Source: Bdellovibrio sp.
GTDB taxonomy: Bacteria > Bdellovibrionota > Bdellovibrionia > Bdellovibrionales > Bdellovibrionaceae
Direction: 5' to 3'
Length of the DNA: 9,623 nucleotides
Assembly (NCBI GenBank): GCA_019104905.1
Contig: JAHRXB010000154.1
Coordinates: forward strand, 1-9,623
The position numbers and the translations under genes were made by a program. The notes beneath the pieces were generated by a model. That model had not been told where the DNA came from, searched no databases, and saw only the letters and a list, made by a program, of their open reading frames with translations. This document shows, piece after piece, positions 6,672 through 9,623 of this stretch (position 1 is its first letter; each line of letters starts with the position of its first letter).

Positions 6672-7289
6672 ATGGAAGTCTTTCTTTTTCCACTGGTCAA
6701 CGTGACTTTATTCCCGCGCACAACGAAGCCTTTGAATGTCTTTGAGCCGCGCTATCTTTCTATGATCAGGGACGCTGTTGAGAACCAGGTGCCGGTGGCG
6801 ATCGGTTTTATTGAAGATCCAGCTAAGGTCTCGTCGGTTCGCCCTGGGGAAAAGGTGTCTTTTGTGCGGGACATTGCCGGGTATGGATATGCTCAGATTG
6901 TTGAAGAACGACTGAATGGGACTTTGCTCGTATTCTTACAAGGACAGGGTAAGATCAAACTGGGGAATGTGCTAGACCGTGGCACGCCTTACATTGTCTG
7001 TGAGGGACAGATTATTCCTGAAAAGACCGTCTTAGAGCCCGAACTTCAAGGCGAGTTGGGTTCTTTGCATAAGATCCTGACAAGATGGATTTATACTCAT
7101 ATTCCAGATCCCGCGCAAAGAGACCTCTTTATGAGAAATATGATTCAACCCGAAGAAATCGTCGGTGGTTTTGCTTCCTATTTGGTGCGGGACTATGATC
7201 TTCAGCAAATGGTTCTTGAGTTCAATGATATCAACGAAAAAGTTCATTTTCTCCATCGTCTGATGGAGTCTAATGAATTGACGATCTAA
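6672..7289 (+). CDS. Stand-alone LON substrate-binding-domain protein
   Basis: Cytoplasmic protein of 205 residues that consists only of the N-terminal substrate-binding domain of Lon protease (PF02190 type). The hallmark is at the very N-terminus: FLFPLVNVTLFP (4-15) and LNVFEPRYLSMI (21-32), followed by the beta-rich core with GYGYAQI (70-76) and GTLLVFLQGQGKI (83-95), then a helical C-terminus. There is no AAA+ Walker motif and no Ser-Lys protease dyad, so it cannot be a protease itself. Such single-domain proteins are widespread and mostly uncharacterised; an adaptor or substrate-binding role is inference. The ATG at 6672 has no ribosome site and sits 6 nt behind a perfect TATAAT, suggesting a leaderless message. 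The stop overlaps the stop of the convergent ctaA gene. Confidence 0.9.
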   Translation: MEVFLFPLVNVTLFPRTTKPLNVFEPRYLSMIRDAVENQVPVAIGFIEDPAKVSSVRPGEKVSFVRDIAGYGYAQIVEERLNGTLLVFLQGQGKIKLGNVLDRGTPYIVCEGQIIPEKTVLEPELQGELGSLHKILTRWIYTHIPDPAQRDLFMRNMIQPEEIVGGFASYLVRDYDLQQMVLEFNDINEKVHFLHRLMESNELTI

Positions 7290-8197
7290 AACTCCACTCT
7301 TTCGGATCTGACGAAGAAAACCCACTGCAAAAGAAGAACCCATATTGTGTGGGCCAAGGCAAGATGAACGATCTTCATCCAGACCGGGGCGTGCAATAAG
7401 AGAGTGAGAATTCCAAAAACAAGAGCCGTCGCAAGTGCAAGGCTCATCTGGTAGGAGCGTCGTTCTAAAAGCAGGGACTCTGCGGTGTGGGCCTTCACCC
7501 AGAAGAACAGTGCCAAACCGCCTCCGCCGAGCAGGGCGATTAGAGGATGCAATCCGCGAAGACGCACCAGGAAGTGAGACTCGCTGGAAAAATCAGCTAA
7601 GAAGCCATCCCAAAGATTTTCAGTCGGGAACAGGGAGTTTGAAAGAGACGCCCACGCCCCGGTAATTCCAATAAGTACAATGAGCCAAGGGAAAAGCTGA
7701 TAACGGCGATCTTCGGAATGAGACGCTTTAAGCTCTTTGTCTAAAGAACTGGCCGCAAAAGTGAGAGCGATGGCTCCGGTGAGCATAAAGGAATTCACCT
7801 GATGCAGGGCCATGACAAAAGCTCTGTAAGGGGTGTCGTTCGTTGTAACAAGTTTGAAAAGAACCAGTTTGGCTCCTAACAACGCTTCGGTGATTGTGAA
7901 GATCAACGTCGCGAGAGCCATTCTTCGCGCAAAGTGCGTGGCAGGATAAATCTTTCTTCCCGCCCACCAAAAATAGATCACGACAAAACCATAGATTCCG
8001 GACATCAGGCGATGCGCATACTCAACCCAAGTTTTTCCCTGCTCCGCTTCGGGGATCAGTTGGCCATGACAAAGAGGCCAGGTGTCTCCGCACCCATCAC
8101 CGGAATGGGAAATCCGCACCCAAGCCCCCCAAAGAATCACCAAAAGGGTGTAAAAGAGGACTCCAAATGCAAATTTCTTGTATTGAGCTTTTGTCAT
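7286..8197 (-). CDS. ctaA: Heme A synthase (COX15/CtaA family)
   Basis: Inner-membrane oxygenase that converts heme O to heme A for aa3-type cytochrome c oxidase. Taking the ATG at 8197-8195, the protein has 303 residues, close to the family norm of about 300, with eight expected membrane helices. Key residues: the extracellular Cys pair in CGDTWPLC (C36, C43), EYAHR in TM2 (H62), ALHQ in TM4 (H132), LHPL in TM6 (H217) and HLALAH in TM8 (H278, H283); four such His ligate the two hemes in this family. An in-frame TTG at 8236 would add 13 residues, but that stretch is not family-like and overlaps what may be a promoter (TTGACC as -35), so the ATG is preferred; the ribosome site is weak for both. 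No ctaB, ctaC or oxidase subunit gene is visible here. It implies an aerobe with a heme A-containing oxidase. Convergent with the LON-domain gene (4-bp overlap) and divergent from the zinc exporter. Confidence 0.92.
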   Translation of the reverse strand: MTKAQYKKFAFGVLFYTLLVILWGAWVRISHSGDGCGDTWPLCHGQLIPEAEQGKTWVEYAHRLMSGIYGFVVIYFWWAGRKIYPATHFARRMALATLIFTITEALLGAKLVLFKLVTTNDTPYRAFVMALHQVNSFMLTGAIALTFAASSLDKELKASHSEDRRYQLFPWLIVLIGITGAWASLSNSLFPTENLWDGFLADFSSESHFLVRLRGLHPLIALLGGGGLALFFWVKAHTAESLLLERRSYQMSLALATALVFGILTLLLHAPVWMKIVHLALAHTIWVLLLQWVFFVRSERVEF

Positions 8198-8252
8198 AAT
8201 GCCTATGGAGTTATCACGAGCGATAAACGGGGTCAATGTGAGGGCCCTTCAA

Positions 8253-8282
8253 TTGACTTCCCTTCCCAGAAAAGCTTTAAAT
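8253..8282 (+). promoter_or_regulatory. Candidate sigma-70 promoter of the CDF exporter
   Basis: TTGACT (8253-8258, 5 of 6 to -35) and TTAAAT (8277-8282, 4 of 6 to -10) are separated by 18 nt. The -10 ends 5 nt before the ATG at 8288, so the transcript should begin at or inside the start codon. Only TAGG with 2-nt spacing could pass for a ribosome site. No clear operator dyad for a metal-responsive regulator was seen. Confidence 0.45.
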
Positions 8283-8287
8283 AGGTT

Positions 8288-9226
8288 ATGTCAGAATCAC
8301 ACAGCTCGCACCCTCATCATTCGCATTCTCATTCTCACGGACATCATCACCATCATGCCCATGGCGCTGTATTGGGCCGCATGAAAGTGGCCTTGGCGTT
8401 AAATCTGGGCTTTGCCTGTATTGAGTTGGTGGGGGGCTTATGGACGAACAGTGTGGCGATTCTAAGCGACGCCCTTCATGATTTCGGAGACGCTTTTGCC
8501 GTAGCGTTAGCGATCATCCTTGAGAAATTTTCTCACCGTAAAAGCGATGGGGATTTTTCTTACGGTTATAGAAGATTCTCAACTTTGGGAGCTATCGTCA
8601 CGGGGATCATTCTTGTTTTGGGGTCTGTTTTTATTTTGATCGAATCAGTCCCTCGTCTTTTTAATCCGCAACAGCCTTATGCGGAGGGCATGATTTTACT
8701 GGCGCTTTTGGGGGTGACGGTCAATGGCTTTGCAGCCTATCGTGTCTCGAAAGGTGAGTCCCTCAATGAGCGCATGTTGATGTGGCATATGATCGAAGAT
8801 GTCATGGGCTGGGTGGTTGTCTTGATCGGGGCGGTGGTGATGAAGTTCTATCATCTTCCTCAACTCGATGCGGGCATGGCCATCGCCTTGTCGTTATGGA
8901 TTTTGTATAATGTGTTTAGAAATCTGCGTGAGGCTTTAAAAGTTTTCCTCATGGCATCTCCGTCCCAGGTTCAAGTTGAAGAGATCGAGGCTAAAATCTG
9001 TCAGATCGAAAAAGTCGAAGGGGTTCATCACGGCCATCTTTGGTCTTTGGACGGTGAGAATCACATTTACACGGCTCACGTGGTTTTAGCGGCAAACTCC
9101 ACGGTTTTGGATATGGAGCAAGTGAAAGAGCAAGTGAAGAAGCTTGTGAAAGATTTTGGCATCATCGAGGCGACGATCGAAACGGAAATTTCCGGAAGCA
9201 CTTGCTTTGATCCTGAACACCCCTAG
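8288..9226 (+). CDS. Cation diffusion facilitator (Zn2+/Cd2+ efflux, CzcD/ZnT-like)
   Basis: Inner-membrane metal/H+ antiporter of 312 residues expected to export Zn2+ and perhaps Cd2+ or Co2+. The N-terminal tail (residues 1-26) holds 13 His encoded by near-repeated CAT/CAC codons, a likely cytoplasmic metal-binding lead found in many Zn CDFs. Six membrane helices follow (about 32-52, 56-78, 98-120, 134-152, 168-186, 194-212). The transport site is H64xxxD68 in TM2 (SDALHDFGD) and H167xxxD171 in TM5 (WHMIEDVMG); the two-His two-Asp set is typical of zinc carriers rather than Fe/Mn ones. The C-terminal domain from about 225 has metal-site His residues (VHHGH 246-250, H264) and C306. It is preceded by its own promoter and shares an intergenic region with divergent ctaA. 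With copA it gives the window two separate metal efflux genes. Which metal is exported cannot be settled from sequence. Confidence 0.94.
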   Translation: MSESHSSHPHHSHSHSHGHHHHHAHGAVLGRMKVALALNLGFACIELVGGLWTNSVAILSDALHDFGDAFAVALAIILEKFSHRKSDGDFSYGYRRFSTLGAIVTGIILVLGSVFILIESVPRLFNPQQPYAEGMILLALLGVTVNGFAAYRVSKGESLNERMLMWHMIEDVMGWVVVLIGAVVMKFYHLPQLDAGMAIALSLWILYNVFRNLREALKVFLMASPSQVQVEEIEAKICQIEKVEGVHHGHLWSLDGENHIYTAHVVLAANSTVLDMEQVKEQVKKLVKDFGIIEATIETEISGSTCFDPEHP

Positions 9227-9230
9227 TGTT
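9216..9230 (+). terminator. Weak hairpin at the end of the CDF gene
   Basis: AACAC (9216-9220) pairs with GTGTT (9226-9230) around a CCCTA loop, spanning the TAG stop (9224-9226), with T9231-T9232 extending the T run to four. The stem is short and the T tract poor, so it is at best a weak terminator. Confidence 0.22.
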
Positions 9231-9316
9231 TTCAGAGTAGAAATCTCAATCCTATACATCTATTTCTCAGACTGAAACGGACTGAATTGCAAGTCTGTTA
9301 TAGATCTTTGTGAGCA

Positions 9317-9343
9317 TAAGTTTTCCGGACTTTCAACCGATAA
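9317..9343 (+). promoter_or_regulatory. Sigma-28 (FliA)-type promoter before the pilin-like gene
   Basis: TAAGTTTT (9317-9324) matches the FliA -35 consensus TAAAGTTT at 6 of 8 positions, and ACCGATAA (9336-9343) matches the -10 consensus GCCGATAA at 7 of 8. The 11-nt spacer is the textbook value. Transcription would start near 9350, giving a leader of about 22 nt with AGGAA (9359-9363) placed 8 nt before the ATG at 9372. FliA normally drives late flagellar and motility genes; in Bdellovibrio many attack-phase genes are reported to carry this motif. Confidence 0.6.
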
Positions 9344-9371
9344 GGAGGGTGGAAAACTAGGAAAAACATTT

Positions 9372-9623
9372 ATGCTTAAATCGGTACGTACTACAGCTGG
9401 AAATGTTTTATTGCAAATCTTGGTCGCCACCGCCGTGATGAGCACCTCTTTTTATTTTCTCACGAACTACGTGATTGGACAAAAAGAGCAGGTTGGAAAA
9501 ACGATCAATGTTGTTAATCTAAGATTTGCGTTAAACAGTGCCATGGATTATGTCATTTTTGGAGTTCGTCAGAAGTATTGCTTCACGAACGACACTCTTC
9601 TTTTGAATGACAGTCCAGACAAG
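9372..9623 (+). CDS. Pilin-like (prepilin-type N-terminus) protein, 3' partial
   Basis: The first 84 codons of a gene that runs off the window. The N-terminus fits a class III (prepilin) leader: ten residues with three Lys/Arg, ending TTAG (G10), then a hydrophobic helix NVLLQILVATAVM and onward to about residue 31, then a polar, probably periplasmic or surface region. Aligned with the usual G/FTLIEILVA, cleavage would follow G10, and mature residue 5 is Gln where most pilins have Glu. Later residues (LRFALNSAMDYVIFGVRQKYC) continue as an amphipathic helix, as in pilin N-terminal helices. It is therefore a candidate minor pilin or pseudopilin that sits in the inner membrane before assembly; a plain single-pass membrane protein is the alternative. 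Start supported by AGGAA at 9359-9363. The stronger AAGGAGGG at 9342-9349 is too far (22 nt) and overlaps the FliA -10. No cysteine partner, adhesin or other domain can be seen before the window ends. Confidence 0.65.
   Translation, partial: MLKSVRTTAGNVLLQILVATAVMSTSFYFLTNYVIGQKEQVGKTINVVNLRFALNSAMDYVIFGVRQKYCFTNDTLLLNDSPDK

Noticed and set aside
8198..8236. N-terminal extension of CtaA from a TTG codon at 8236.
   Set aside because: The 13 extra residues are not hydrophobic or family-like, and the TTG is part of a possible -35 hexamer. The ATG at 8197 gives a family-length protein.
8301..8365. CAT/CAC repeat tract that resembles a short tandem repeat.
   Set aside because: It is the coding sequence for the CDF His-rich tail, explained by the amino acid composition, with no regular repeat unit.
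9268..9297. CAGACT / AGTCTG inverted repeat and a GACTGAA direct repeat between the CDF and pilin-like genes.
   Set aside because: Six-base stem with an 18-nt loop and only two copies of a seven-base repeat; chance is a sufficient explanation and no T tract follows.
9296..9304. Extended -10 (TG-T-TATAGA) upstream of the pilin-like gene.
   Set aside because: Only 4 of 6 in the hexamer and no -35 at normal spacing; the FliA-type promoter downstream is much better. It could be a secondary promoter.
9319..9358. An 8-bp inverted repeat (AGTTTTCC / GGAAAACT) with AAGGAGGG in its 24-nt loop, suggesting a riboswitch or ribosome-site hairpin.
   Set aside because: It coincides with the FliA promoter, so most of it would not be transcribed from that promoter. 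No known riboswitch core, including cyclic-di-GMP or preQ1 types, could be matched.

Overview
The window is a compact, gene-dense chromosomal segment of a Gram-negative aerobic bacterium with mid-range GC. Gene content (Cu+ P-type ATPase, heme A synthase, PilZ-like signalling protein, pilin-like protein) and a sigma-28-type promoter in front of a pilin-like gene fit a Bdellovibrio-like predatory bacterium. That assignment is an inference from gene character and was not checked against any database. No tRNA, rRNA, CRISPR array, insertion sequence or prophage gene is visible, and no gene-free stretch exceeds 150 bases.

Layout. Bases 1-1419 (+) hold the C-terminal two thirds of a CopA-type Cu+ ATPase. 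Four minus-strand genes follow, in transcription order: a DUF1275/YoaK membrane protein (5743-5009), a Na+/phosphate cotransporter fused to a PhoU-like domain (5002-3398), a DUF486 small membrane protein (3401-3057, ATGA overlap with the transporter) and a 529-residue protein built from two copies of a receiver plus PilZ-like module (3009-1420). The first three are packed like an operon. The fourth follows after 47 nt and may have its own promoter.

The right half alternates strands: a MutT-like Nudix hydrolase (+, 5826-6242), a DCC/DUF393 thiol-disulfide oxidoreductase-like protein (-, 6637-6227), a stand-alone LON substrate-binding-domain protein (+, 6672-7289), heme A synthase CtaA (-, 8197-7286), a His-rich CDF zinc exporter (+, 8288-9226) and the start of a pilin-like protein (+, 9372 to window end). 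All three convergent pairs meet with abutting or overlapping stop codons, leaving no room for an intergenic terminator.

Functional themes are metal homeostasis (Cu+ export, Zn2+ export), terminal oxidase maturation (heme A; copper ATPases often serve oxidases too), phosphate transport, oxidative damage and redox housekeeping, and signalling or surface structures. The observations most worth following are the internally duplicated REC-PilZ-like protein with a degenerate second receiver, the near-consensus FliA promoter before a pilin-like gene whose Glu5 is replaced by Gln, and three genes whose -10 boxes lie so close to the ATG that leaderless transcripts are predicted.
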